Assembly: GCA_947626435.1 (NCBI GenBank)
Contig: CANQSB010000009.1
Span: forward strand, 39,558 to 103,557
Length of the DNA stretch: 64,000 nucleotides
Reading direction: 5' to 3'
Origin: an uncultured Lachnospiraceae bacterium
GTDB lineage: Bacteria; Bacillota; Clostridia; Lachnospirales; Lachnospiraceae
Position 1 is the first letter of the stretch; every line of letters starts with the position of its first letter. A program made the translations under genes and the position numbers. The notes beneath the pieces were generated by a model. That model was not told where the DNA came from, did not search any database, and saw only the letters and a program-made list of their open reading frames with translations. Shown piece by piece: positions 1-9,537 of this stretch.

Positions 1-1396
1 TCAGCGTGACCACGTAATTGCCCGCCTTTTTTGCAAAGCTTGTCGGGGTTATGCCTATATAATTACCATTTAAGTATGCCTCCACACCCTCCGGGGCATC
101 TATATATACCTTATAGCTGCTGTCTGATGATACTACGTCGTCATTATCAGCATCGCTTTCTTTTTCCTTGCTGCTTTCCTCCTCACTGCTGCCCTCTTTC
201 TCGCTGCTGCTTTCTTCCTCATCGTCAGCATCGTTTGATTTCTGCGCGCTCGTCTGGGTTTTCGTGCCTGACGGGCTGGTGGTGACATTATCATTTTGGG
301 CAAGGCTTGTGTCTTTTTGCTCGCTGCTTTTCTCCCCGCCGCTTTCCTCTTCGCTTTTCTGCAGCTCTATGTCAATGCTCGCCGTCGGCTCCGCCACTCT
401 TATATACTGCGATATCGTGTCATACCCCTCCGCCGTCACACGCATACGGTGCAGACCATACTCAAGCTCTACAGGCTTGGAGATGTTTACCGCACTGCCG
501 TCTATCGTCACTGCCGCCTTAGCCGTAGCTGGAGAAACGGTGAAAATAATGCTGCCCTTCTGCACCACAGTAATCTCCACACTGCCCAAATCCCACGCCA
601 TTTCCTCGTTCCGCGCAAAGGTTATCCGCTGCACAGCCCGGCTTCCCTTGCTGCTTACAGTCACGTCAAACGTCCCCTCCGGCACAACGAGCAGCATGTC
701 CTCCGTAATCTTCTGCATAATCCTGTCGCCGACCTCCAGCCAGCCGTCCACAAAGTACGTTTCGTTCTGCAGGCGCAGATAACCATGCCCGCGCTCCACG
801 TTTATGCCGTAAATCATGTTGTCAAAGCCCCATATGCTAAGCACGTCCACCTGATTTACGTCCATGAGGTCGGCTTCTTTTCCGTCAGAGATGACGACGA
901 TATGCCCGCTTATATTGTATACGTTCCCATTGGTGGAAAGCGTCCCTTTTTCCAAATCTATCGAGTAATCGTCAAGCTTGCTGTAATAAATGCCGTCCGA
1001 AATCACCTTTACATACGAAAGCGCCTTATTTTCCTTGTAAAAGCGCGCAGTAACCACGCTGCCCTCCTCAAGCTGGCTCATGGAAATATCCTCCCCATGG
1101 CGGTTGTAGAGCCTTGTGGTGCCGCTGTAGTTAAGCGTATAGCGGCGCGAGGTCCTGATATTCTGAAGCTGCACAGTGCCTGCCTCGTAATCCTTTTTTA
1201 CCACTACCGCCGTATCCTCAGAATCATAAATATTCGAGGGGCGCACCGCTTCCTCCTGCCGCGTCTGCGTTTCCTGCGCATCCTCGTCATTAGACGTAAT
1301 AAAGCCGTATAAATTATTTTGTAAACTGCAGCCCGCCAACATAAGCGCCGCCACTAAAACCAAAAAAACGCTCCTGCCCTTATAAATGCACTTCAT
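1..1396 (-). CDS. PEGA-domain lipoprotein (partial, runs off left edge)
   Basis: The minus-strand frame is open from an ATG at 1396 to the window edge (465 codons seen, no stop). The start is preceded by an AGGAAAAAGG ribosome binding site. The N-terminus is a lipoprotein signal (Lys, hydrophobic stretch, lipobox LAGC at about residues 21-24), so the protein is probably anchored outside the membrane. A beta-rich body follows, then a region with the PEGA-like phrase AAVTIDGSAVNISKPVELEY. A long Ser/Glu/Lys/Asp-rich low-complexity linker leads to a second PEGA repeat (VYIDAPEGVEAYLNGNYIG) that is cut by the edge. PEGA domains are surface-associated modules; no substrate can be inferred. Confidence 0.8.
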   Translation of the reverse strand, partial: MKCIYKGRSVFLVLVAALMLAGCSLQNNLYGFITSNDEDAQETQTRQEEAVRPSNIYDSEDTAVVVKKDYEAGTVQLQNIRTSRRYTLNYSGTTRLYNRHGEDISMSQLEEGSVVTARFYKENKALSYVKVISDGIYYSKLDDYSIDLEKGTLSTNGNVYNISGHIVVISDGKEADLMDVNQVDVLSIWGFDNMIYGINVERGHGYLRLQNETYFVDGWLEVGDRIMQKITEDMLLVVPEGTFDVTVSSKGSRAVQRITFARNEEMAWDLGSVEITVVQKGSIIFTVSPATAKAAVTIDGSAVNISKPVELEYGLHRMRVTAEGYDTISQYIRVAEPTASIDIELQKSEEESGGEKSSEQKDTSLAQNDNVTTSPSGTKTQTSAQKSNDADDEEESSSEKEGSSEEESSKEKESDADNDDVVSSDSSYKVYIDAPEGVEAYLNGNYIGITPTSFAKKAGNYVVTL

Positions 1397-1420
1397 ATAC
1401 CTTTTTCCTGTGCCTTTCTC

Positions 1421-2242
1421 CTAACTCTCATCCGTCTTTCCACCGCTGCTTATCCTGCCGTACAGCTCTTCCCGTCTGTCCGCCTTTGTCGGAAAAGCCG
1501 CCCTAAACGCGTCCGCGTCATCCGCAAGGTCATAATACAGCATATCCTCCCTCAGCGAGGTAAACGCCTGTATGTCGCCGTTTGGGTTTATCACCATGCT
1601 GTCGCCCGCGTACTCTATACCGCCTATCTCTCCCACGCAATTGACCGCAAGCACATATGTCTGATTCTCTATCGCCCTCGCCCTTAGAAGCGTCTTCCAA
1701 TGCTCCCGGCGTTTTGCGGGCCAGTTGGCAGGCACGATTATGACGCTCGCCCTTTTTGACGCCGCCTGAAAAATCTCGGGAAAACGCAGGTCATAGCAGA
1801 TAAAGCTTGAAAACGTTATGCCGTTCAGCTCAAAAAAGCCTAGCTTCTCCCCGCCCTTGAATTTCTTGTCCTCGCCCGAATATGAAAACGGGTGTAACTT
1901 TGCATAGTCCGAAATCACAGCGCCCGTTTTATCCGCAACGGTATAATGGTTTTCCGCCTTTTCCCCGCAATTCTTTACCCAGCCAAAGCCCACGCTTATA
2001 CGGTATTCGCGCGCAAACCAACATACAAAGTCCACCGTACTGCCGTCCGACTCGCCGGTAAGCTCAGTGTTCATGGAAAAGCCCGTAAAGCTCATTTCAG
2101 GGAAGAACACCGCATCTGCTCCACGCTCGGCTGCCTGTTTTATGCAGCTTTCTGCCCTTTGGATGTTTTTCTCCTTATCCTCCCACACAATATTTGTCTG
2201 CGCCAAGGCTATATTTATCCTGTTTTGTCCGGTCTTCCTCAT
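1421..2242 (-). CDS. Carbon-nitrogen hydrolase (nitrilase superfamily, omega-amidase-like)
   Basis: A 273-residue cytoplasmic protein with the full nitrilase catalytic triad: Glu49 in FFPEMSFTG, Lys115 in YAKLHPFS and Cys149 in ICYDLRFPE. The length and the CYDLRFPE signature fit the YafV/Nit2 branch, which hydrolyses omega-amides such as alpha-ketoglutaramate in amide or methionine-salvage repair. The exact substrate is inference. It lies 25 bp upstream of the PEGA lipoprotein on the same strand. No signal peptide is seen. Confidence 0.9.
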   Translation of the reverse strand: MRKTGQNRINIALAQTNIVWEDKEKNIQRAESCIKQAAERGADAVFFPEMSFTGFSMNTELTGESDGSTVDFVCWFAREYRISVGFGWVKNCGEKAENHYTVADKTGAVISDYAKLHPFSYSGEDKKFKGGEKLGFFELNGITFSSFICYDLRFPEIFQAASKRASVIIVPANWPAKRREHWKTLLRARAIENQTYVLAVNCVGEIGGIEYAGDSMVINPNGDIQAFTSLREDMLYYDLADDADAFRAAFPTKADRREELYGRISSGGKTDES

Positions 2243-2371
2243 GCTGTACCCTCGATTTCCTTTATTTTTATCCTCTCCGCTTTTTGCTTCTTATATTTCC
2301 GTTGCTTTCCCGTAAGCCTTATTTTTCCTTAATTATAAAAAATAATCCTTCGAAGTACAAGCCTAAACTTT

Positions 2372-3358
2372 TTACATAAGGCTTTTCAAAAGCTTCTCTT
2401 TATATTTCTCCTGCCGCACAAGCCCCTCAAGTTTTTCGAGATTCCTGTCCGGCATCCATGATTTCCTTGAATTTATGTAAAAATTAATGATTTTCCAAAA
2501 CTTTTCAGGGTAGGACAGCCTCAAAACAAGCGAACGCCACTCACAGGGCGCAAAGTTCCTCTTTTTCCTGTACGCCTCAAGCATACTGTCGGCAAGCTTT
2601 TCCGACCAGTCGCTTTTCTCGGAAACCTTCCTGAAAAGCAGGTAAAAATCCCTTACGCCCGCATCATGCGCGAAATGCTCAAAATTTATTATACCCGTCT
2701 TCCCCGCTCCGTTTTTGGGAAATACGACGTTATGATACTGATAATCACCATGACAATACAGCCCGTTGCCGCGCACATACTCCTCATACTCCCCGCGCGG
2801 CTCTTTTTTTGCCTGCTCCGTCACATCCACTGCCTTTTCAAAAAAATAATCGTACTGCCCGAACAGCATACGCTCAAAGTCAGACTTTACGCGGAGCTTT
2901 TTTAGGTAATTCCTGACGCGCCTGCACTCCTGCGTATGTTTTTCCATCTCATCGGCATAAAAACAAACAGGCATCTCCTCGCTTTCGCCATCCTGCGGTT
3001 TTATTGCAAAGCTTGAATGGAGCACAGCCATTGCACTGAAAGCTCCGATTACGTCGTCTTCATTTTTGTAGCCGCACTCCCTGCCCTCTATCTGCTCCTT
3101 TAATATATATACGCTCCCGTCCGCATCCTTAACGGACAATCCGCCTTCCTTATTTCTGACAATAGTGTCAGTTTTTATTGACCTGTCCGCCCCGCTCTGA
3201 AGCCGATCCAAAAGTTCAAGCTTTTCAAGCCTGCCTTTATATTCCTTAAGCACGCGCACGCCCTTGTCCGTATCGCATATGATTGTGCCCCTGCCCTTAA
3301 AGGTGCGCGTTACCTCCATATCATATTGGGTTAGAACGTTTACAGTCTTGTCATTCAA
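2372..3358 (-). CDS. CotS-family spore coat protein (kinase-like fold)
   Basis: The 328-residue protein resembles the CotS/YsxE/YutH family of spore coat proteins, which share the aminoglycoside-phosphotransferase/choline-kinase fold. The catalytic-loop motif is seen as YCHGDYQYHNVVF, followed by a metal-loop-like INFEHFAHDAGVRDFY. The usual Asp of the metal loop is therefore Glu (INFE). CotS-like proteins are deposited on the forespore, and this supports a sporulating host. Catalytic activity is uncertain. Confidence 0.75.
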   Translation of the reverse strand: MNDKTVNVLTQYDMEVTRTFKGRGTIICDTDKGVRVLKEYKGRLEKLELLDRLQSGADRSIKTDTIVRNKEGGLSVKDADGSVYILKEQIEGRECGYKNEDDVIGAFSAMAVLHSSFAIKPQDGESEEMPVCFYADEMEKHTQECRRVRNYLKKLRVKSDFERMLFGQYDYFFEKAVDVTEQAKKEPRGEYEEYVRGNGLYCHGDYQYHNVVFPKNGAGKTGIINFEHFAHDAGVRDFYLLFRKVSEKSDWSEKLADSMLEAYRKKRNFAPCEWRSLVLRLSYPEKFWKIINFYINSRKSWMPDRNLEKLEGLVRQEKYKEKLLKSLM

Positions 3359-3434
3359 GAAAAGTCCCCCTCTGCATAAGTGATAAAATTACTAATCTAT
3401 CTTATGTGGGAGAGTTTTTGTTTATTACTTGATT

Positions 3435-4763
3435 TTACTTGAATTTTTCAACTTCCGAGAGCAGATGTTCCCGGGTATTGTGTTCGGGATTTTGAAGCAC
3501 GTCCTCCAAAAGCGCGTTTAATATCTCGCCGATTTTCCTGCCCGCCGGTATGCCAAGCCCGATAAGGTCACTGCCGTCTACGGCTAGGGTTTTGAGCGAC
3601 ACGCACTGGTTTTCTTCTTTTATCTCATTATAAATAGAAACAACCTTCGACAGCAGCGCAAGCTTTTCCTCACGCCTGTAGTAGCTCTGCGCCAATATGT
3701 CCGCCTGCTTTATCTCAAGCACCTGACCGAAATATTCCTCGCCGATTTTGCTGACGGCGCGGCGCACTGCCTTGTGCGTCGGCTCTATGTCGCAATCGTG
3801 GTATCTGATGTATCTGCTTACCTTGGAGATAGTGTCATTGTCAAATTTTAAGCGTCTTAGGATTTTGAGCGCCATCTCCTCGCTCAGCTCGACATGGCCA
3901 TGGAAATGGTCTATGCCCTTTTTGTCAGTCGTGCGCGTCAACGGCTTTCCTATGTCATGCAGCAGCGCCGCAATCCGCAACGCTTTGTCGTTTCTGACGT
4001 TTGACATACAGCGTACGATGTGCTCACCCACCGTATACATATGGTGCGGGTTATTCTGCAGCGTTTCAAACGCATCGTCAAGCTCCGGCAGTATTATCCG
4101 CGTAACGCCGAGGTCATACGCTATTTTGATATAATCAGGATTTGGCGAGGTGACAAGCTTGACAAGCTCCGTCTGTATGCGCTCGGCGCTTATGTTTTTC
4201 AGCCTGTCCGCAAGCTCCACTATCGCTCCCGCTGTTCTATCCTCTATAGTAAACCCAAGCTGCGCCGAAAAACGCACAGCCCTCATTATGCGCAGCGCGT
4301 CCTCCGCAAAACGCTCCTCCGCTTTCCCCACGCATCTTATTATCCCACCGTCAAGGTCAGCCCGTCCGCCAAACTCGTCCACCAAGCCGTTTTTGTCATT
4401 GTACGCCATGGCGTTTATCGTGAAGTCGCGGCGCTTCAAATCTTCTATAAGGCTTGACGTAAATTTCACGTCCTTGGGGTGGCGGCCGTCCTCATACTCG
4501 CCGTCCACGCGGTACGTCGTGACCTCAAAACCCACGCGATTCAGCATTACCGTAACCGTACCATGCTGTATGCCCGTATCAATCGTGCGGTTAAACAGCT
4601 TTTTTACCTGAAGCGGCGCCGCCGACGTGGTGATGTCCCAGTCATCAGGCTCCCTGCCCAAAATCGAATCCCTCACGCAGCCACCTACGGCATACGCCTC
4701 AAAACCCGCGTCCTCAAGCTTACTGATTATATAACTTACATTTTCCGGAAGCTTTATATACAT
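3435..4763 (-). CDS. cca: CCA tRNA nucleotidyltransferase with HD domain
   Basis: The class II CCA-adding enzyme finishes tRNA 3' ends. Seen are the GG of VGGCVRDS (about residues 27-28), the catalytic DxD of DDWDITT (Asp41, Asp43), the RRDFTINAMAY motif (111-121) and a C-terminal HD domain (LLHDIGKPL, HD at 269-270). I chose the ATG at 4763 because GGAG sits 7 nt upstream. The frame stays open to 4844 (27 more codons, basic and unlike the family N-terminus) but no better ribosome binding site is there. About 442 residues is normal for the long bacterial form. Confidence 0.92.
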   Translation of the reverse strand: MYIKLPENVSYIISKLEDAGFEAYAVGGCVRDSILGREPDDWDITTSAAPLQVKKLFNRTIDTGIQHGTVTVMLNRVGFEVTTYRVDGEYEDGRHPKDVKFTSSLIEDLKRRDFTINAMAYNDKNGLVDEFGGRADLDGGIIRCVGKAEERFAEDALRIMRAVRFSAQLGFTIEDRTAGAIVELADRLKNISAERIQTELVKLVTSPNPDYIKIAYDLGVTRIILPELDDAFETLQNNPHHMYTVGEHIVRCMSNVRNDKALRIAALLHDIGKPLTRTTDKKGIDHFHGHVELSEEMALKILRRLKFDNDTISKVSRYIRYHDCDIEPTHKAVRRAVSKIGEEYFGQVLEIKQADILAQSYYRREEKLALLSKVVSIYNEIKEENQCVSLKTLAVDGSDLIGLGIPAGRKIGEILNALLEDVLQNPEHNTREHLLSEVEKFK

Positions 4764-4873
4764 AGTCCGTCTCCGTTCCCGCCGTCTTAAGCGACTGCGC
4801 TTTTGCTCTTTACCCATTCTATCATTTTTTCCGGAAAAAAGCATTAAAAAATTAGCCTGATTATCCTGCCAAA

Positions 4874-4923
4874 ATAAAAGGAATATACCTCACACCTATA
4901 CAGTGACGGCATATCCCTTTTAT
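4874..4923 (-). terminator. Intrinsic terminator of ackA
   Basis: Read on the minus strand, a 16-bp stem (ATAAAAGGGATATGCC with its complement, two G-U wobbles) closes an 18-nt loop and is followed by TTTTATTTT. It starts 30 bp after the ackA stop. Confidence 0.7.
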
Positions 4924-4952
4924 CATATTTCATTTTTATTTTACAAATATCA

Positions 4953-6146
4953 TTACTTAACAAGCGCCAGCGTCTGCCTTGCAATCGCAAGCTCCTCGTT
5001 TGTCGGGATGCACATGAGCGCGACCTTGCTGCCGTCCTTAGAGATAATTCTCTCCTCGCCGCGCATATTGTTCTTTTCCAAATCTATTTCAGTGCCAAGA
5101 TAACCTAAATACTTCGCAATCTCCACGCGTCCCGAAATATTGTTCTCACCAACGCCTGCCGTAAAGGCGATAGCGTCAACGCCGTTCATTGCCGCCGTAT
5201 AAGCGCCGATGTACTTAGCCACCCTGTAGTAGAATGCATCAAGCGTAACCCTGGCAAGCTTGTTACCGTCATTCGCCGCCGCCTCAATATCCCTAAAGTC
5301 GCTTGAAACCTTTGAAAGACCGAGCACGCCCGATTTCTTGTTCAGAATATTGTTCATCTCGGCAGGCGTAAGATTTTCCTTCTGGCAGATAAAATCGCAT
5401 ATGGCAGGGTCGATGTCGCCCGAACGCGTACCCATGATAAGTCCCTCAAGCGGCGTGAGTCCCATGCTCGTGTCCACGCACTTGCCATGGTCTACAGCGG
5501 AAATAGAGCCGCCGTTTCCCAAATGGCAAACTATAATCTTCAAATCTTCCCTCGTCTTGCCAAGCAGCTTAGCCGCCCTGTCCGATACATAGTCATGGCT
5601 CGTGCCATGGAACCCATAGCGGCGAACCTTGTATTTCTCATAATACTCATAGGGAAGTCCGTAAAGGTATGCCTTCTCCGGCATCGTCTGATGGAAAGCC
5701 GTATCAAATACCGCAACCATAGGCACATTTGGCATAATCTCCTTGCACGAATTGATACCGATAAGGTTTGCGGGATTATGCAAAGGTGCCAAATCATTGC
5801 ACTCCTCAATCGCTTTCATGACCTCGTCATTGATAACTACAGATGACGCAAATTTCTCTCCGCCATGCACTACGCGGTGTCCAACGGCGCCAATCTCGTC
5901 AAGCGACTTGATAACGCCATGCGATGCATCCGTCAAAGCGTCAATGACAAGCTTAACGGCAACCGTATGATTAGGCATAGGCGTTTCAATTTTTACCTTG
6001 TCCTTGCCTGCGGGCTGGTGCGTAAGCACGCTCCCGTCAATGCCAATCCTTTCACAAAGCCCCTTCGCCAGCACAGCCTCCGAATCGCTGTCAATAAGCT
6101 GATACTTAAGCGATGAGCTTCCGCAGTTGATAACCAGAATGTTCAT
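4953..6146 (-). CDS. ackA: Acetate kinase
   Basis: Acetate kinase makes ATP and acetate from acetyl phosphate, the final step of the Pta-AckA fermentation route in the cytoplasm. The sequence has the ASKHA-family hallmarks: NCGSSSLKY at residues 7-15, [18 protein letters not shown] and [12 protein letters not shown]. At 397 residues it is the usual length. The start at 6146 is fixed by GGAGG 8 nt upstream; an in-frame ATG 15 bp further out has no such site. It is flanked by its own terminator and appears monocistronic. No pta is in the window. Confidence 0.97.
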   Translation of the reverse strand: MNILVINCGSSSLKYQLIDSDSEAVLAKGLCERIGIDGSVLTHQPAGKDKVKIETPMPNHTVAVKLVIDALTDASHGVIKSLDEIGAVGHRVVHGGEKFASSVVINDEVMKAIEECNDLAPLHNPANLIGINSCKEIMPNVPMVAVFDTAFHQTMPEKAYLYGLPYEYYEKYKVRRYGFHGTSHDYVSDRAAKLLGKTREDLKIIVCHLGNGGSISAVDHGKCVDTSMGLTPLEGLIMGTRSGDIDPAICDFICQKENLTPAEMNNILNKKSGVLGLSKVSSDFRDIEAAANDGNKLARVTLDAFYYRVAKYIGAYTAAMNGVDAIAFTAGVGENNISGRVEIAKYLGYLGTEIDLEKNNMRGEERIISKDGSKVALMCIPTNEELAIARQTLALVK

Positions 6147-6239
6147 AAAAAATACCTCCAATTATTTTAATTTTTTAATTACCCTAATTAACAGTCTACT
6201 ACTATTCCCCAAAAAACAAAAGAACTTAATCAAAATTTT

Positions 6240-7169
6240 TTATTTCATGTGCTTATTTATCCACCCCAGCACGTCTGTGTAAACCACATTTTTGTCAAGC
6301 TCGTTCAAAATCTCATGCCTGTCGTCAATATAAAGCTTCATGCTCACGTCCTCAATGCCTGCCGCCTTGTACGACTCATACACTTTCTTCACGCCCTTGC
6401 CGTAATCCCCCACAGGGTCAGCGTCCCCCGCAATCAAAAAAATAGGCAGCTCCTTGGAAATCTTTTTGATATTACCGCCGTCCTGGATATACGCCAACAC
6501 CTCAAACAGCGTGTTATAACCGTTTACGGTAAAATCATAGGTGCAATACTTATTTGAAAGATAATCGTCCACGACGTCGCTATCCCTCGTAAGCCAGTCG
6601 TTCGACGTCCTCGGCTGCGCTATGCGCTTCTGATAGCCGCTGAATGCCGCGCGTTTCAGCAGCCTTGAGCGAAATCTGTCGCCGAAAAACAGCCTTGACA
6701 GCCCCACCACAGTCATTCCGGACATCAAAACAAGCGGATTTTTAGTCCCCGTACCACAAATAATCACGCCATCCAACGCGTCAGGGTATGTCATAATATA
6801 TCTCCTGGCCATAAACGATCCCATGCTGTGCCCAAACAAAAAATACGGCATGTTCGGATACCTCTTTTTTGCGCATTTTGTCACCCTGTAAAGGTCAGCA
6901 ACCACCGTCGCGCTCATATTCTTAGGGCAAAAATACCCCAAATCCGTATCATTTCCCGCCGTCAAGCCATGCCCCAAATGGTCATTTCCGACTACCGCAA
7001 TACCGTTTTTATTCAAAAATTTTGCAAAATTGTCATACCTGTCAATCATCTCAATCATGCCATGTGAAATCTGCACTACTGCCTTTATCTCACCCTCAGG
7101 CTCCCACACGACAACATGAAGCCTGTGCACTCCATCCCTCGACGGTATTCTAAAATCTTTTCTTCCCAT
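6240..7169 (-). CDS. Alpha/beta hydrolase, monoacylglycerol-lipase-like
   Basis: A 309-residue serine hydrolase of the Hydrolase_4 group. The nucleophile elbow is GHSMG (Ser115), preceded by the oxyanion-region phrase QISHGMIEM, with a likely acid in AGDADPVGDY and a base His in DDRHEILNEL. There is no signal peptide, so it should be cytoplasmic, acting on monoacylglycerol or lysophospholipid-like esters by family analogy. The start was set at 7169 because AGGAGG lies 9 nt before it; in-frame codons upstream to 7199 contain that ribosome binding site. Confidence 0.88.
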   Translation of the reverse strand: MGRKDFRIPSRDGVHRLHVVVWEPEGEIKAVVQISHGMIEMIDRYDNFAKFLNKNGIAVVGNDHLGHGLTAGNDTDLGYFCPKNMSATVVADLYRVTKCAKKRYPNMPYFLFGHSMGSFMARRYIMTYPDALDGVIICGTGTKNPLVLMSGMTVVGLSRLFFGDRFRSRLLKRAAFSGYQKRIAQPRTSNDWLTRDSDVVDDYLSNKYCTYDFTVNGYNTLFEVLAYIQDGGNIKKISKELPIFLIAGDADPVGDYGKGVKKVYESYKAAGIEDVSMKLYIDDRHEILNELDKNVVYTDVLGWINKHMK

Positions 7170-7270
7170 TTTGTGATTCCTCCTTTTCACCATGTACATT
7201 TTTATGCTATCATATTGATTATTTCATTTCAATATTTTATTTAATTTACATAAATTATTTTTAATATACG

Positions 7271-7331
7271 CCAAAATTTTGGTAATTTTATAAGATAAAA
7301 ATTTTTGTATACAATGCAACACAATTGTGTT
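7271..7331 (+). promoter_or_regulatory. Palindrome cluster upstream of HD-GYP gene
   Basis: Three perfect short palindromes lie within 61 bp of AT-rich intergenic DNA: CCAAAATTTTGG (7271-7282), TTGTATACAA (7306-7315) and AACACAATTGTGTT (7318-7331). They are 65-125 bp upstream of the start at 7396 and could be operator sites. No convincing SigA promoter with both boxes was found. Confidence 0.3.
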
Positions 7332-7395
7332 ATTATTATATCGGACGGTCAAAATCAGTTTTTATTGAATTTTTGTTATATAATGAGGTGTTTTT

Positions 7396-8445
7396 ATGTA
7401 TAATCTTTCACCGCAGTCACTCAAACCCGGCATGGTAGTTTATGAGGACATATATTCGCCAAAAAGAGAAATCTTAGTCAAGGCAAACACTTCTCTTACG
7501 GAGGATATGATACGGAATTTGTGCGAATATAATTTTGAAACCATTCCATTATCAGAGCCCTCCGAAGTAGACATCACGCGTTACCATCAGCTCCATGGCA
7601 GCCCCCACTTCCAGCGTTTCAACGATAACTACGCCCTGTCACTCAATTCATTTATGAAGCTGATGCGCGTGCTTGACACAGGACTCGACCTCAATCTTAC
7701 AAAGCTGCTTACCCTGCGCGACGACATCATGGGTACGGTCATGAACGGGGAACAGCTTCTCGATTACCTCTACAACATGATGCCAAACGAAAATGAGATT
7801 ACATATAACCACTGCTTTAACTGCGGTCTTTTATGCTATGTATTCGGCAAGTGGCTCGGCATGAACGAAGCGGATTTGGACACGCTCACCATATCAGGGT
7901 TTCTGTTCGACATCGGAAAGACAAAGGTTTCCGACGAGCTTCTCTGGAAGCCGGACAAGCTTACCCCCGAGGAATATATACAGATGCAGCACCACATACA
8001 CCTTGGCTACGAGCTTCTCAAAAACAGAGAGCTTCCCCCGCACATCATCAGCGTGATGATTATGCACCACGAGCGCTGCGACGGCAGCGGATATCCCGCG
8101 CGGCTCAAGGAAGCACGCATTGACCCGTTTGCCCTTATCGCGGCTATCGCCGATACCTACGAGGCAATGACGCACCCGAGGGCGCAGCGGCTTGCGCTGA
8201 CCCCGTTTCAGGCAATCCGCGTGTTTGAACAGCAGGGCTTTGACAAATACGGCAAGTCCATCAAGCCGATACTTACGCGCATAGCCAATATGTATGTTGA
8301 CCGGCGTATCTGCATTACCGGAAACATCAACGGCAAAATAACGCAGATAAATGAAGACGCCTTATCCAGCCCCATCGTATTTACCGGCACCGTTTATCAT
8401 GATTTGCGCACTACTCCGTATACTGAAATTATTCGTATGCTGTAA
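7396..8445 (+). CDS. HD-GYP domain protein with substituted HD motif
   Basis: The 349-residue protein has a DUF3391-like N-terminus and an HD-GYP domain at about residues 125-300. HD-GYP enzymes hydrolyse cyclic di-GMP. The downstream ligands are intact (HHERCDGSGYP at 224-234), but the central HD motif reads LFDIGK: His is replaced by Phe171 while Asp172 and Lys175 remain. The codon is TTC, so this is not a single-base reading of CAC. Catalysis is therefore doubtful and a binding or sensor role is possible. It is one of few plus-strand core genes, ends in a clear terminator, and has a palindrome cluster upstream. Confidence 0.85.
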   Translation: MYNLSPQSLKPGMVVYEDIYSPKREILVKANTSLTEDMIRNLCEYNFETIPLSEPSEVDITRYHQLHGSPHFQRFNDNYALSLNSFMKLMRVLDTGLDLNLTKLLTLRDDIMGTVMNGEQLLDYLYNMMPNENEITYNHCFNCGLLCYVFGKWLGMNEADLDTLTISGFLFDIGKTKVSDELLWKPDKLTPEEYIQMQHHIHLGYELLKNRELPPHIISVMIMHHERCDGSGYPARLKEARIDPFALIAAIADTYEAMTHPRAQRLALTPFQAIRVFEQQGFDKYGKSIKPILTRIANMYVDRRICITGNINGKITQINEDALSSPIVFTGTVYHDLRTTPYTEIIRML

Positions 8446-8447
8446 AA

Positions 8448-8487
8448 CAAAACCCATCCGGACGCCACAATCCGAATGGGTTTTTTC
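8448..8487. terminator. Bidirectional intrinsic terminator
   Basis: The stem AAACCCATCCGGA pairs with TCCGAATGGGTTT (one G-U) and is followed by six T on the plus strand. The minus strand also ends in a T-rich stretch, so it can serve both the HD-GYP gene and the convergent small lipoprotein gene. Confidence 0.85.
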
Positions 8488-8497
8488 TTACTCAATT

Positions 8498-8854
8498 TTA
8501 CTCATTATTCTTAAAAATATCGGCTATTTTTTCATCAAGCTCATCGTCCGACAAGTCCTTCGCCTTTTCAAGTACGCCGTAAACTGCCGCCTTCGTCTTT
8601 TCGACAGCCTCATCGTCAAGCTCATAATCATCTATATAGCTCTCTATGGATTTTTCAAGCTTCTGCGCCCGCTCGCCGCTTATGCCAAGCGTCTTCTCCA
8701 AATCATCACTTTTGAAGAAATCCACGACGCCCGCCTTAAAGGTTTCCTTTATGCTGTCGCCAATGCTCTGAGAATCTACGGGAATATTGCCCTGACAGCC
8801 TCCAAGCAATACTGCAGACAGCGCAGCCGCTATAATAATCGTTAAACGCTTCAA
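8498..8854 (-). CDS. Small putative lipoprotein
   Basis: This 118-residue protein begins at a TTG codon at 8854, preceded by AGGAG with 7-nt spacing. It has a lipoprotein signal, with lipobox LGGC around residues 17-20. The mature part is short, charged and probably helical (many Glu, Asp, Lys, Ala). I recognise no family. It is 20 bp from the next upstream gene and likely shares its transcript. Confidence 0.7.
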   Translation of the reverse strand: MKRLTIIIAAALSAVLLGGCQGNIPVDSQSIGDSIKETFKAGVVDFFKSDDLEKTLGISGERAQKLEKSIESYIDDYELDDEAVEKTKAAVYGVLEKAKDLSDDELDEKIADIFKNNE

Positions 8855-8874
8855 TTTTATTCTCCTGCTCCTTT

Positions 8875-9318
8875 TTATTGTGCCGATGCCTGCGGTGGCT
8901 GCTGCTCCGGCATGACCGCCTGCGACATTCTCTTTTCCTTCGTAATGCCTTCAATTACGCTCTGGTCTATGATTCCTTTATTTTCCGCCAGATTGAGCGG
9001 TTTTTCCGGCCAAGGCGCCGATTTTATCCCGCGCGTGCTCGTCTTTATCCTAAGATAAGTTTTGCCATCTTCGATAAATTTAATAATTGAAACATTTTTC
9101 CAGGCATAAAACTCAAATGGCGCGACCTCTACCCTGATTTCCTTTGACGCGCCCTTCAATTCAAAATTAATCAGCTTTTTATCAACATGAATCGGCAGCG
9201 CGTATATATATTTGTTGTCCGTAGTCTGAATTATTGTCGTCTGAAATACCGCGGATTTCCCCTCTTTGCTCACCTTTATGGATGCCGCGGCAGGTATTGG
9301 AATTTTTTCTACTTGCAT
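8875..9318 (-). CDS. Hypothetical protein
   Basis: About 147 residues from the ATG at 9318, chosen for the AGGGGGAAG site upstream; the frame is open 10 codons further. The body alternates hydrophobic and charged residues like a beta-sandwich (IIQTTDNKYIYALPI, VEVAPFEFYAWKNVSIIKF) and ends in a Gln/Pro/Ala tail. There are no signal peptide or membrane segments. I do not recognise the family. Confidence 0.6.
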   Translation of the reverse strand: MQVEKIPIPAAASIKVSKEGKSAVFQTTIIQTTDNKYIYALPIHVDKKLINFELKGASKEIRVEVAPFEFYAWKNVSIIKFIEDGKTYLRIKTSTRGIKSAPWPEKPLNLAENKGIIDQSVIEGITKEKRMSQAVMPEQQPPQASAQ

Positions 9319-9537
9319 TTTCTCACTCTTCCCCCTTGCTGCTTTCAAAAAGCAGACTGTAATTATATTTTGTATTATATTCTGCCCATTTTATATTGTC
9401 AAGCGGCGCAATGCGCATATAAAAACTTAATTTGTGAATTTTTGTGAAAATGACATTTAAGCTATTTATTTTTTTCTTAGTTTATGATAAATTATTTCAG
9501 TGGGTAATTTGGCATACAAAAAGGAGTTGAAATCAAA

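Noticed and set aside
296..1312. Long plus-strand open frame at the left edge
   Set aside because: It is antisense to the PEGA lipoprotein gene, whose minus frame has a ribosome binding site, lipobox and recognisable repeats; the plus frame is His/Arg/Leu-rich without any motif.
3359..3434. Terminator between the CotS-like and CCA genes
   Set aside because: Only a 6-bp complementarity (CATAAG/CTTATG) with mismatches around it; too weak to call.
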